Shown: piece by piece, positions 45,094-53,199 of the stretch
How the letters are laid out: each line of letters starts with the position of its first letter
Position numbering within the stretch: the stretch's first letter is position 1
DNA from: Stenotrophomonas maltophilia
GTDB taxonomy: Bacteria; Pseudomonadota; Gammaproteobacteria; Xanthomonadales; Xanthomonadaceae
Length of the DNA: 64,000 nt
NCBI RefSeq assembly: GCF_004920835.1
Contig: NZ_QFHO01000012.1
Span: forward strand, 1-64,000
Direction of reading: 5' to 3'
Notes under the pieces: model-generated
The model's input: the letters and a program-made list of their open reading frames with translations, nothing else
What the model was told of the DNA's origin: nothing
Databases searched by the model: none
Program-made: the position numbers and the translations under genes

Positions 45094-46046
45094 GCACGTT
45101 CTCGCCCTGGCAGCAACGCGCGTTCGAACAGACGGTTGCCGCGCTCGATGCTGATCGGCTCGGCCATGGCCTGCTGATCTGTGGCCCGGCCGGGCTGGGC
45201 AAGCGCGAGGTGGCGTTGGCCCTGGCCGACCACGTGCTGGCGCGCGGCGATGCCGCGCACGCCACCCGCACCCGCCAGCTGATCGCCGCAGGCACACACC
45301 CAGACCTGCAGCTGGTCAGCTTCATTCCGAACAAGAGTGGCGACAAGCTGCGCACCGAGATCGTCATCGAGCAGGTGCGCGAGATCACCAACAAACTGGC
45401 GTTGACCCCGCAGTACGGGGTGGCGCAGGTGGTGATCGTCGACCCGGCCGATGCCATCAACCGCTCCGCCGCCAACGCACTGCTGAAGACGCTGGAAGAG
45501 CCACAGTCCGGCCGCTATCTATGGCTGATCAGCAGCGACCCGGCGCGCCTGCCGCAGACCGTGCGCAGCCGCTGCCAACGCCTGGAATTCAAGCTGCCGC
45601 CGCGCGATGAAGCGCTGGCGTGGCTGCAGCAGCAGGGCCACAGCGAAGCGTCGGCGCGAGAAGCGCTGGACGCCGCGCGCGGCCATCCCGGCCAGGCCGA
45701 CAACTGGCTGCGCGAAGATGGCCTGAGTCTGCGCCGCGAAGTGGGCCGCGAGCTGGAACAGCTGGCCGCCGGCAAGACCGGCGCGGTAGAGCTGGCGCAG
45801 AAGTGGTGCGCCGATGACAACGCGGCGCTGCGCCTGCGCTTCGCTGCCGACCTGGCGCTGGCCCAGGCCAGCACCGATGCCTTGACCACGCCGGAGCGAT
45901 TGCACAAGCTTGCAGCCTGGTTCGATGCGGCCAACCGCACCCGCGACCTGCTGCGCACCACGGTGCGTGCAGACCTTGCGGTGGTCGAGTTGCTGCTGGC
46001 CTGGAACAAGGTGAACGAGCGGCCTGCCGCAAGGGGAAATCGATGA
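45090..46046 (+). CDS. holB: DNA polymerase III delta' subunit
   Basis: A 318-aa clamp-loader subunit. GPAGLGKREVALALA is the P-loop-like region, INRSAANALLKTLEEP and SRCQRLEF are typical. The zinc-binding cysteines found in many delta' proteins are not evident. Overlaps tmk and pilZ as ATGA. Confidence 0.93.
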   Translation: MSTFSPWQQRAFEQTVAALDADRLGHGLLICGPAGLGKREVALALADHVLARGDAAHATRTRQLIAAGTHPDLQLVSFIPNKSGDKLRTEIVIEQVREITNKLALTPQYGVAQVVIVDPADAINRSAANALLKTLEEPQSGRYLWLISSDPARLPQTVRSRCQRLEFKLPPRDEALAWLQQQGHSEASAREALDAARGHPGQADNWLREDGLSLRREVGRELEQLAAGKTGAVELAQKWCADDNAALRLRFAADLALAQASTDALTTPERLHKLAAWFDAANRTRDLLRTTVRADLAVVELLLAWNKVNERPAARGNR

Positions 46047-46396
46047 GTGCCAGCAACGCCCGCCAGGGCATCCTGTCCCTGGCCGTGAAGGACAAAGCCG
46101 CGCTGTACAGCGCGTACATGCCGTTCGTGAAGAACGGCGGCATCTTCGTACCCACACCCAAGCGTTACTTCCTGGGCGACGAGGTGTTCCTGCTGCTGAC
46201 CCTGCCCGATTCCAGCGAACGCCTGCCGGTGGCCGGCAAGGTGATCTGGGTGACCCCGGCCGGAGCCCAGGGCAACCGCACCGCCGGCATCGGCGTGCAG
46301 TTGGCCGAGGGTGCCGAAGGCGAGGGCGTGCGCCACAAGATCGAGACCCTGCTGGCCGGCCTGACCGGCTCGGACAAGCCGACGCATACGATGTGA
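46043..46396 (+). CDS. pilZ: Type IV pilus PilZ protein
   Basis: A 117-aa PilZ-domain protein, start MSASNARQGILSLAVKDKAALYSAYMPFVKNGGIFVPT. The N-terminal RxxxR c-di-GMP motif is missing, as in the Xanthomonas/Pseudomonas PilZ that acts through FimX and PilB in pilus assembly. Last gene of the mltG-tmk-holB-pilZ operon. Confidence 0.93.
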   Translation: MSASNARQGILSLAVKDKAALYSAYMPFVKNGGIFVPTPKRYFLGDEVFLLLTLPDSSERLPVAGKVIWVTPAGAQGNRTAGIGVQLAEGAEGEGVRHKIETLLAGLTGSDKPTHTM

Positions 46397-46462
46397 GGTG
46401 GCGCTGGGCCACGCCCGGCTGCGCACACCGAAAACGCCTGTGAACATCCATGTGAAAATGTG

Positions 46463-46490
46463 TTGACGGCCTCTGAAAAGCCCCTATAAT
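46463..46490 (+). promoter_or_regulatory. Promoter of tRNA-Val(CAC)
   Basis: TTGACG (46463-46468), 16-base spacer, perfect TATAAT (46485-46490), 18 bases before the tRNA. Confidence 0.85.
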
Positions 46491-46508
46491 GAGCGGCTCA
46501 GCAACACC

Positions 46509-46583
46509 GGGCGGTTAGCTCAGCGGTAGAGCATTGCCTTCACACGGCAAGGGTCACAGGTTCGATCCCTGTACCGCCCACCA
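46509..46583 (+). tRNA. tRNA-Val(CAC)
   Basis: 75 nt including CCA. GGGCGGT pairs with ACCGCCC; the anticodon loop TTCACAC gives CAC (codon GUG); T-arm GGTTCGATCCC. A terminator follows. Confidence 0.95.
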
Positions 46584-46599
46584 TGTTGCAGAACGAAGG

Positions 46600-46625
46600 A
46601 AGCCTCCAGCAATGGGGGCTTTTTT
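46600..46625 (+). terminator. Terminator of tRNA-Val(CAC)
   Basis: AAGCCTCC-AGCAAT-GGGGGCTT followed by TTTTTG. Confidence 0.85.
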
Positions 46626-46667
46626 GTTGCCTGTGATTCCGTAGTGCCCGCCGAAGCGATCGCCGTT

Positions 46668-47231
46668 TCAGCCGGGATCCTCCAGCAGCTCGCGCGCGAT
46701 CATCGCCGTTGCATCCAGCAGGTCGTGGCCGCTGCCAGCGCGCGCCACCACCGCCAGCAGACTACGGCCCACCTCGGCATTGCCGCTGGTCAGTTCCATC
46801 TCGCCTTCAAAGCACAGATCGGCCAACCATTCGTGGGCCTGTTGCAGCCCGCGCTTGCGGACGCGGCGGAACTCCGCGAGCAGCTTGGCCTGGCCGGCCT
46901 CACGCTCCCCATCGGCAAGCAGGCCGATGGCACCGCCGTGCGCCGCGCGCCAGATGGCCGGCAGCGGGCGACCGTTCGCGTCCACCACGTCCGCTGAGAA
47001 CTGCGCGCAGTACATCTCGTAGCGTTTGCCCGCCGTACTGCGGGGCACGATGCCGGCCGCGGCGAGCAGGCGTTCGGCTACATCCAGTTTGCCGAACTTC
47101 AAGCGCAGCAGAGCAGGGCGGCTCAGCTGTTGTGCCAGCGCCTGCTGGTTGGCGGCGAACCAGACGTTCCAGCCCACGCTTGCGCGACCTTCCAGTGCGG
47201 CCTTGAAGTACTCCAGGTGTTCGGCGTCCAT
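46668..47231 (-). CDS. Hypothetical protein
   Basis: A 187-aa soluble protein from MDAEHLEYFKAALEGRASVGWN. It is rich in Ala/Leu helices (QQALAQQLSRPALLRLKFGK, WLADLCFEGEMEL). The codon use fits the core genome. I do not recognise the family. It is convergent with tRNA-Val; no partner gene is seen. Confidence 0.7.
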   Translation of the reverse strand: MDAEHLEYFKAALEGRASVGWNVWFAANQQALAQQLSRPALLRLKFGKLDVAERLLAAAGIVPRSTAGKRYEMYCAQFSADVVDANGRPLPAIWRAAHGGAIGLLADGEREAGQAKLLAEFRRVRKRGLQQAHEWLADLCFEGEMELTSGNAEVGRSLLAVVARAGSGHDLLDATAMIARELLEDPG

Positions 47232-47283
47232 TGCGGCCTCCTGCGTTTCCGGCGCGATTGTAGCGGGCGCACACCCGAGCCGG

Positions 47284-47469
47284 TCAGGCATCGCCGGCGG
47301 AGAGGCAGTGATGTGCCTGGCGCACCAGTTGTCCTGCGGCCACGATCAGCCCGTCGGTATGGAAGGCGCCCAACTGTTCGTCCGGGCCGCCTTCGTTACG
47401 CGCGCGGTCGGCGGCCTGCAGCCGCCCACTCCGACCGTGCATATGACGACTCCAGAGCGGCGCCGCCAT
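47284..47469 (-). CDS. Possible small protein
   Basis: 61 codons, MAAPLWSRHMHGRSGRLQAAD...GQLVRQAHHCLSAGDA. The C-terminal half looks protein-like, but start and ribosome site are unclear, so it may not be real. Confidence 0.3.
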   Translation of the reverse strand: MAAPLWSRHMHGRSGRLQAADRARNEGGPDEQLGAFHTDGLIVAAGQLVRQAHHCLSAGDA

Positions 47470-47608
47470 GGCAACTCCGTCACCCGGCGCACGCCGGCGG
47501 GAATGTGTCGCGGATGAAGGCAGAGGGTTCCATCCCTGCGCTGTCCCACCGCCCCGGGCAGGCGTAGTCTCAGCCCATTGCCGTGCCCATCCGCCCTGGA
47601 GTGCCACC

Positions 47609-47989
47609 ATGCCGCTCGCCCGCATCGATCTTCGCAAAGGTAAATCCGCCGACTACCTGCAACGCGTCGGCGAAACCATCTACCAGGCCATGCGCGCGGT
47701 GGGCGTGCCGGAAAACGATCGCTTCCAGATCTTCCAGGAACACGAGCCCGGCACGCTGATCTACGACCCGGGTTACCTGGGCGTGGACCGCACCGACGAC
47801 TTCATCTGCATCCAGATCACCTGGAACGAAGGACGTACGCTGGAGCAGAAGAAGGCGCTGTACGCCGGCATCGCCGATGGCCTGCACGCGGCGGTGGGCA
47901 TCCGCCGCGAGGACGTGTTCATCAACCTGGTGGAAGTGAAGAAAGAGAACTGGTCGTTCGGCAATGGGCAGGCGCAGTATGTGACTTGA
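47609..47989 (+). CDS. Tautomerase family protein
   Basis: A 126-aa member of the tautomerase/MIF superfamily; Pro follows the initiator Met (MPLARIDLRKGK) and would be the catalytic base. QITWNEGRTLEQKKALYAGIADGLHAAVGIRREDVFI is the usual core. It is the last host gene before the tail-like locus. Confidence 0.85.
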   Translation: MPLARIDLRKGKSADYLQRVGETIYQAMRAVGVPENDRFQIFQEHEPGTLIYDPGYLGVDRTDDFICIQITWNEGRTLEQKKALYAGIADGLHAAVGIRREDVFINLVEVKKENWSFGNGQAQYVT

Positions 47990-47999
47990 TGCGGAGAGC

Positions 48000-48022
48000 A
48001 TCCACGCATGGCGTGGATCTAC
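48000..48022. repeat. SMAG palindrome at the tail-locus border
   Basis: ATCCACGCATGGCGTGGATCTAC. The CTA inside its terminal CTAC (48019-48021) is the complement of the TAG stop of the gpD gene. Confidence 0.7.
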
Positions 48023-49092
48023 ACCTCGCTGCCCACCTGCTCGTCCTCGGTCGCTGCGGCGCTGCTGGCCGCTTTCACTGCGTCGGCACTGTTGGGCTGT
48101 TCGCATTGGATGCTGGTGACGTAACCCTCGCTGCCGATGCTGTGCTCGGCATGCTTGACCAGCCACCGCCCATCCACGCCGTCGCGGAAGCCCTGCATCA
48201 CCACCGTGGCTTCGGCCATCAACGTCTGGCGGCCGGGCAGGGTGTAGCTCAGCTTGCGCGTCTGCCGCGCCTGTTCGCGTTGCTTGGCGCGGGCTGCTGC
48301 TTCGGCGGTCGCGCGGTCGGCGTAGGCCATGCGCAGGCGCACGATCGGTTCACCGCTGCCCACCTTCACCTCCTGGCGGTTTGCGCCGCGTACATCGCGG
48401 TAATAGGCGATGGTGGTCCCGGCCTTCTCGCGTGAGGCGATGGTGACCTTGTAGGCACTGCCATCGGCGGGGGTAAGGGTGACGTCGGGAATGCGCTCGC
48501 CACTGGCCGTGGTGGATTCGCCGCGGGTGACGAACATCAGGCGTCCGCCGCCCGGCTTGGCGATGGCGTCATGCTGTTTGCCCAACCGCAGCAGCAGGTT
48601 CATGTCCGACTCCTGCGACTGCACGGTGAGCGGCAGCACGATCGACGCCAGCGATTCACTCACTGCTGCGCTCAGTCCGTGCTCGCCCGCCATGCGCTGC
48701 ACCATGCCGCCGATCGTCGTGCCCTTTTTCCAGGTGCGCGTCTTCTGCGTCTGAAGATCGTTCTTGCCACCCTTGCTGGCCTCGAAGGGCGCCGCGCGTG
48801 CGCGCAGGGTCATGCTGCCTGGATAGCCGGAGATTTCCACTTCATCGCAGATGTACAGGCCCATGCGCCGCACCTCGCCGTCATAGCCGATGAAGGCCTC
48901 CAGCTCGGCACCCACGGGAGGCAGCTGGATCGGATCGGACGGATCGTGGTCAGCCAGCTGCAGCTCCAGCGTGTCGGCGGTGTTGCCGGTTTCGTCCGTG
49001 ATGCGCAGCGACTTGAAACGCGACATGATCTTGTCGGTGATGTCTTCGCTGTTGGCCACCACACGGAAGGCCGGTTCGACGTTCAATCCCAC
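48019..49092 (-). CDS. D: Tail hub/late control protein gpD
   Basis: A 357-aa P2 gpD homologue (late control D family), the baseplate hub on which the gpV spike and tube sit. MGLNVEPAFRVVANSEDITDKI at the start and AYADRATAEAAARAKQREQ near the end are typical. Its start overlaps gpX by 10 bases. Last gene of the tail operon. Confidence 0.9.
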   Translation of the reverse strand: MGLNVEPAFRVVANSEDITDKIMSRFKSLRITDETGNTADTLELQLADHDPSDPIQLPPVGAELEAFIGYDGEVRRMGLYICDEVEISGYPGSMTLRARAAPFEASKGGKNDLQTQKTRTWKKGTTIGGMVQRMAGEHGLSAAVSESLASIVLPLTVQSQESDMNLLLRLGKQHDAIAKPGGGRLMFVTRGESTTASGERIPDVTLTPADGSAYKVTIASREKAGTTIAYYRDVRGANRQEVKVGSGEPIVRLRMAYADRATAEAAARAKQREQARQTRKLSYTLPGRQTLMAEATVVMQGFRDGVDGRWLVKHAEHSIGSEGYVTSIQCEQPNSADAVKAASSAAATEDEQVGSEV

Positions 49093-49298
49093 AGCGATAC
49101 TCCCGAGCGTTCATTGGCTGGACGCTGTACATCCGGCAGGGTGATCACCAGGCCCGCAGGCAGTACCGCGCCGCGTGCGGCCAGGCCGGGGTTGGCATCG
49201 AACACCGCGCGCAGGATGGCCGGTGATTGCTCGCCGTAGAGCACGTAGGCGATGCGGTCGACGACGTCGCCGTCGCGGGTGTTATACGTTCGTGCCAT
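49083..49298 (-). CDS. X: Tail protein X (LysM-like)
   Basis: 71 aa, MARTYNTRDGDVVDRIAYVLYGEQ..., ending near LPAGLVITLPDV: the P2 gpX/LysM-type fold expected to attach to the baseplate. Overlaps gpU and gpD. Confidence 0.9.
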   Translation of the reverse strand: MARTYNTRDGDVVDRIAYVLYGEQSPAILRAVFDANPGLAARGAVLPAGLVITLPDVQRPANERSGVSLWD

Positions 49299-49749
49299 GG
49301 CTGTGCTTCCGCAGGGAGAGGGTGAAGGTCTGCTGGCGGATGTCGCCATCGGGCGTGAAGTGCTTGCTGGTGGCTTCGATCTTGTCGATCACCCACAGGC
49401 CGAGGTTGCCACCACGGCCGGTCAGCAGCCGCTGTGGCTTGCCCTGTGCGGCCAGCCTGCGCAGCTCCGACATCTGGTTGCCCTTGCCACGGAACTCGTG
49501 GTTCAGCACGCCGGGCAGTGTCATGGTGGCCTGGCCCGGACCGGTGTACTGCAACGCGGCCAGCTGGCCGACGCGTTCCTGTGCCTGCCAACGGAACTCG
49601 TTGGATTGCTGGATCTCCTGGAACACCGCAGTGTTGAGGCTGAACTTGAAGCCGCCCAGCATCAGCAGCACGGGTGCGTTGCCTGAATCGTTGCTCTGGA
49701 AACCGGACAGCAGCTTGTCGAGGGTTGCGGTTACGAACTCGCGCTTCAT
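49282..49749 (-). CDS. U: Tail terminator/completion protein gpU
   Basis: 155 aa with the P2 gpU pattern: MLGGFKFSLNTAVFQEIQQSN and LPGVLNHEFRGKGNQMSEL. Caps or completes the contractile tail. Two bases after gpT. Confidence 0.9.
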   Translation of the reverse strand: MKREFVTATLDKLLSGFQSNDSGNAPVLLMLGGFKFSLNTAVFQEIQQSNEFRWQAQERVGQLAALQYTGPGQATMTLPGVLNHEFRGKGNQMSELRRLAAQGKPQRLLTGRGGNLGLWVIDKIEATSKHFTPDGDIRQQTFTLSLRKHSHGTNV

Positions 49750-49751
49750 GC

Positions 49752-52202
49752 TTAGTTCCTGTCTCCGAGGGTGGCGCGGGCCTGTACGGCCTGCTGGTGC
49801 TGCAATGCATTGGCGGTACGCCGCGCCAGTGCCTCGCTGGATTCCCCCGGTTGCTGGTGGATGGTGATGTTGTTGGTCTGTTGCTGCTGCACGGTGGTGG
49901 GCATGCGTGGAGTGCCCGAGGGCATCGACGGTGCCTGTCGCCCCTGCTGCGCGCTGCCGAGGTCTGCCATGCGCCGCTTGAGGCCATCGCCGTCGTTGGT
50001 GCCGACCGCGTACGCGACACGTGCCATGTCACCAATGCCGCCGCCGCCGTTGGCTGCCATCGCGCCATAGGCCGCCTTGCCCACGTTTGCGCGGTCAAGG
50101 GCGATACCGGCGCCTTCGACGGCCTTGTCCTTGAGGAAGCCCAGGCCACCGCCCACTTTGCCTGCCACCCAGCTGATGCCATCCAGCAACGGCTGCAGCT
50201 TGCCCATGATCCAGTCGATGGCCGCGCCTGCCGACGCCATGATCGCGTCCCAGGCACCGCCGAGCGTGACGGTGATCCAGCCGGCAGCGATGCCCAGCGT
50301 TTCGCCCAGCCAGACAACGGTCTGCACCACGCCCCCGATGACCTGGATGACCATGCGGAAGTTGGCCAGCAGGGCCTCACCCACCAGCGAGCCGATCTCG
50401 GCCACACGCGAAAGCTCGTTGCCGGTGTACTGCGCCGGCTCCAGCATCTTCGACAGCCAATCCCAGGCCTGCCCGATCAACCCGCTCATGACTTCCCATG
50501 CCGGGCGCAGCGGTTCGACGGCGCGCATCAGTTCGCCCATGGCGGCAGTGCCCGCGCCACTGAGACCGTCCCAGACGCCACCGAGGAAGGCCTTGATGGG
50601 TTCCCAGTACTTGCGTACCAGCAACGCGCCGGCGGTGATGGCGGCGATGGCCAGCGTGATCGGCCCACCGCCGATGGCACCCACGGCGGTGGCCACCACG
50701 CGGAAGCCGGACGCCAGGCGCATGGCGGTCGGTCCGAACTGCCCCAGCTGGGCCAGCAGGCTGCCGCCGCGGAACAGTTCGAACGCCTTCTGCACGGCCA
50801 GGATCGGGCCCTGCAGGAAGGTCCAGGCATAGCGCACGCCGAGCACGGCGGTGCGCATGCCCATCATGCCGACCACTACCTGGGTGGTGTTGGCAATCAG
50901 CTTCGGGTTTTCCTGCACGAACGAGGTCACCCCGTTCAACAGCTCGGTCAGCTTCACCGCTGCTTCGCCCACCGCCGGCAGCAGCGCGCTGCCGAAGGCC
51001 TTGGACAGATTGTCGACGGCGATCTTCGCGCCTTCGATCTTTTCCGGATCGCTCTGGATCTTTGCCGCGAAACCGGCATCGGTGGTGCCTGCCGATGCGT
51101 AGAGGGCCTTGTCGCGGATGCGGGTGTATTCGTCCCAGTTCTGGATCATCGGGCGCACGAAGTTCTGCGCCTGCGCATCGCCGAACAGCTTGCCGATCTT
51201 CGCCTGGTCACCCGAGGTGGCCTGAATGATGCCCTGCATCGCTGCATCGAACGGATTGCCGCCGGTGCTCTGCGCCTCATTGATGATCCTGCGCAGGTCC
51301 AGCTTGAAGCCCTTCTTGGCCTTGGCCTGCAGGTCCGGCGAGAGGATGCTGGCCATGAAGCGCTGCATGTTGCCGGCGGCTTCGTCGGCGCCACCGGCAC
51401 CCTGGCGGGCGACATCCAGCGCCGCGCCCATGGTGGCTGCGGCCGCATTGCCATGCATCTGCAGTGACTGGAACGCGCTGCCCAGCACCGGCAGCGCGCC
51501 CGCCATGTCCTTCAGGCCGACACCGCCATCCTTGCCCGCCACGACCAGTACGTCCAACGCCGATTGCAGCCCGCTGGGATCGATCTTCAACGCCTGCTGC
51601 AGGCCGGACGCAGCAAGGGTGACATCGTCGATGCTTTCGCCGGTGGCGGTGGTGGTGCGGCCGATTGCACCGAGGCTGGCCTGTGCGGCCTGCGCGTCGA
51701 TGCCGGCTCCGACCAGCTGGCCGATCGCGCGCTGCAGCTCGCCGGCGCCCTGATAGGTGCGCCCTGACTCGGCCAGGATGGTCTCGCCCAGTGCCTTGAC
51801 CTGGGCGCGGGTCAGGTTGGCGGCATTGCCGATGGCCTGGTTCTCGCGCACGAAGCCGGCGGCGTTCTCCACCGGCTTGGCCAGCGTGGTGATGGCATTG
51901 CCGAGCATGCCACGTGCATCGCCGAACGCCGATCCGAGTTTCTCGCGCTTCTCGAGATTCGCCGTGCGCTTGTCTTCGATGCGCTGCAGTGCTTCCTGCG
52001 ACGCTCGCAGCGCATCAGCTTCGATGCGCATGCGGGCGAACTGGCTGCTCGAACTGCCCATGACATTGAGCTTGCGCTCGAGCTTGTCCGCTTCATCGCC
52101 AAGGCGCTTCAGGCCATCCCTGCTGAAGGACAGCGCGTCCTGCAGCGACTTGGAGACCGAGCCGCCGATCGTGATCGTTGTCGTTTGAACGTTACTCGCC
52201 AT
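49752..52202 (-). CDS. T: Tail tape measure protein gpT
   Basis: 816 aa, close to the 815 aa of P2 gpT. The N-terminal coiled coil (LKRLGDEADKLERKLNVMG), the TP901-type tape-measure core (LTRAQVKALGETILAESGRT) and central hydrophobic helices are visible. At about 0.15 nm per residue this suggests a tail near 120 nm (inference). Confidence 0.92.
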   Translation of the reverse strand: MASNVQTTTITIGGSVSKSLQDALSFSRDGLKRLGDEADKLERKLNVMGSSSSQFARMRIEADALRASQEALQRIEDKRTANLEKREKLGSAFGDARGMLGNAITTLAKPVENAAGFVRENQAIGNAANLTRAQVKALGETILAESGRTYQGAGELQRAIGQLVGAGIDAQAAQASLGAIGRTTTATGESIDDVTLAASGLQQALKIDPSGLQSALDVLVVAGKDGGVGLKDMAGALPVLGSAFQSLQMHGNAAAATMGAALDVARQGAGGADEAAGNMQRFMASILSPDLQAKAKKGFKLDLRRIINEAQSTGGNPFDAAMQGIIQATSGDQAKIGKLFGDAQAQNFVRPMIQNWDEYTRIRDKALYASAGTTDAGFAAKIQSDPEKIEGAKIAVDNLSKAFGSALLPAVGEAAVKLTELLNGVTSFVQENPKLIANTTQVVVGMMGMRTAVLGVRYAWTFLQGPILAVQKAFELFRGGSLLAQLGQFGPTAMRLASGFRVVATAVGAIGGGPITLAIAAITAGALLVRKYWEPIKAFLGGVWDGLSGAGTAAMGELMRAVEPLRPAWEVMSGLIGQAWDWLSKMLEPAQYTGNELSRVAEIGSLVGEALLANFRMVIQVIGGVVQTVVWLGETLGIAAGWITVTLGGAWDAIMASAGAAIDWIMGKLQPLLDGISWVAGKVGGGLGFLKDKAVEGAGIALDRANVGKAAYGAMAANGGGGIGDMARVAYAVGTNDGDGLKRRMADLGSAQQGRQAPSMPSGTPRMPTTVQQQQTNNITIHQQPGESSEALARRTANALQHQQAVQARATLGDRN

Positions 52203-52613
52203 GTACCGGCAATCCCTGTATCCACCAGATGAACTTCGACACCCGCAGCGTCATGATCTCGCCCAGGCCCCAGCCGGTATGCCCGGCCAGGGCGAGTGCT
52301 CCCTGCCTGATCTGCGGCAGGGTCAGGTGGTAAAAAGCGCGACACCGGCCTGCAGGCGGGCGTAGTCGCGCAGCGGCATCCTGCGCACGTCGTCGGGTGC
52401 GATCTCGCACAGGTTGGCGATCATCCGCACTTCGCGCTGGGCATCGGTGCCCTTGTCGTCCTGGTAGCGCTCCATGTCTTCCACGGTCGGCTCGCGCATG
52501 CGCAGCACTGCGGTGTCCATGCCATTGACCTGGCGCGGGCGGGAGAGGGTGATTTCGGCATAGCCGTCGCGCTCGATGACGGTGTCGGCGGTGGTCTTGG
52601 TCTTGCTGGACAT
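52192..52613 (-). CDS. E: Tail assembly protein gpE+E' (product of -1 frameshift)
   Basis: gpE (stop at 52323) is read MSSKTKTTADTVIERDGY... to GVALFTT. The overlapping -1 frame continues FYHLTLPQIRQGALALAG and ends at 52192 with WWIQGLPVHGE, the GpE' family sequence, which has no start of its own. As in P2 and other tailed phages, a -1 slip makes the tape-measure chaperone fusion. The E' end overlaps the gpT start. Confidence 0.85.
52323..52613 (-). CDS. E: Tail assembly chaperone gpE (short product)
   Basis: 96 aa acting with E+E' on the tape measure. REPTVEDMERYQDDKGTDAQ and the PLRDYARLQAGVALF end are typical of the phage tail assembly (E) family. Confidence 0.9.
   Translation of the reverse strand: MSSKTKTTADTVIERDGYAEITLSRPRQVNGMDTAVLRMREPTVEDMERYQDDKGTDAQREVRMIANLCEIAPDDVRRMPLRDYARLQAGVALFTT
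52332..52338 (-). other. Ribosomal frameshift site in gene E
   Basis: Minus strand GCTTTTT (zero-frame codons CTT TTT) directly before ACCACCTGA. Slipping back one base on the T-run joins ALF to YHLTLP. Confidence 0.7.
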
Positions 52614-52651
52614 GGATGTGTTCCTGGGTATCGATGGAGTGCGGTGGATGC

Positions 52652-52670
52652 GGGGGCGCGATGCGCCCCC
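52652..52670 (-). terminator. Hairpin between FII and E
   Basis: GGGGGCGC/GCGCCCCC type stem without a T-run; it may reduce transcription past the abundant sheath and tube genes. Confidence 0.45.
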
Positions 52671-52693
52671 GTGTACTTCAGTGCGGGGTGGGC

Positions 52694-53197
52694 TCAGATG
52701 CCCAGTGCACCGCGGATGCCGGCCAGTGCGTCCACGCCGCCCTGGCGGGCGATCATGTTGGTCACGTCGATCTCCTGCACCACTTGCGCGCCATGGGTCA
52801 GCTTGTAGTAGCTCAGCGCCAGGCCGACCTTGACCGTGCCCTTCTCGCCGACCTTGGTCTCGCCGCGGTCCAGCGACTTCACCTTGCCGCGCATGTTGTG
52901 CACGACCTGGGAGACCGTACCGTCGTCGGCTTCCAGCGCCTCGCGGGCGGTGAAGCCGTACTCCTTGCTTTCGATGACGTGGAACTTGGACATGATCTCC
53001 GCGTCATCGGAGGCGAAGGTCACTTCGGCAGTCAGCTTTTCGTGGCCGAGGACGATTTCGGTCGGTGCGAGCATGCCGCCGGCCTGGAAGTCCTCGGTCT
53101 TCAGCGTCAGCTTGGGAGCGGTGAAGGACATCACGCTGCCGGCATAACCCTTGCCGTCGACGTAGAAGTTGAAGTTCTTGCGGATCTTGCGCGCCAT
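52694..53197 (-). CDS. FII: Major tail tube protein gpFII
   Basis: 167 aa, MARKIRKNFNFYVDGKGYAGSV, the P2 FII/tube family start; KFHVIESKEYGFTAREALEADDG follows. Forms the inner tube. Its start codon begins 2 bases after the sheath stop. Confidence 0.92.
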   Translation of the reverse strand: MARKIRKNFNFYVDGKGYAGSVMSFTAPKLTLKTEDFQAGGMLAPTEIVLGHEKLTAEVTFASDDAEIMSKFHVIESKEYGFTAREALEADDGTVSQVVHNMRGKVKSLDRGETKVGEKGTVKVGLALSYYKLTHGAQVVQEIDVTNMIARQGGVDALAGIRGALGI

Positions 53198-53199
53198 GC

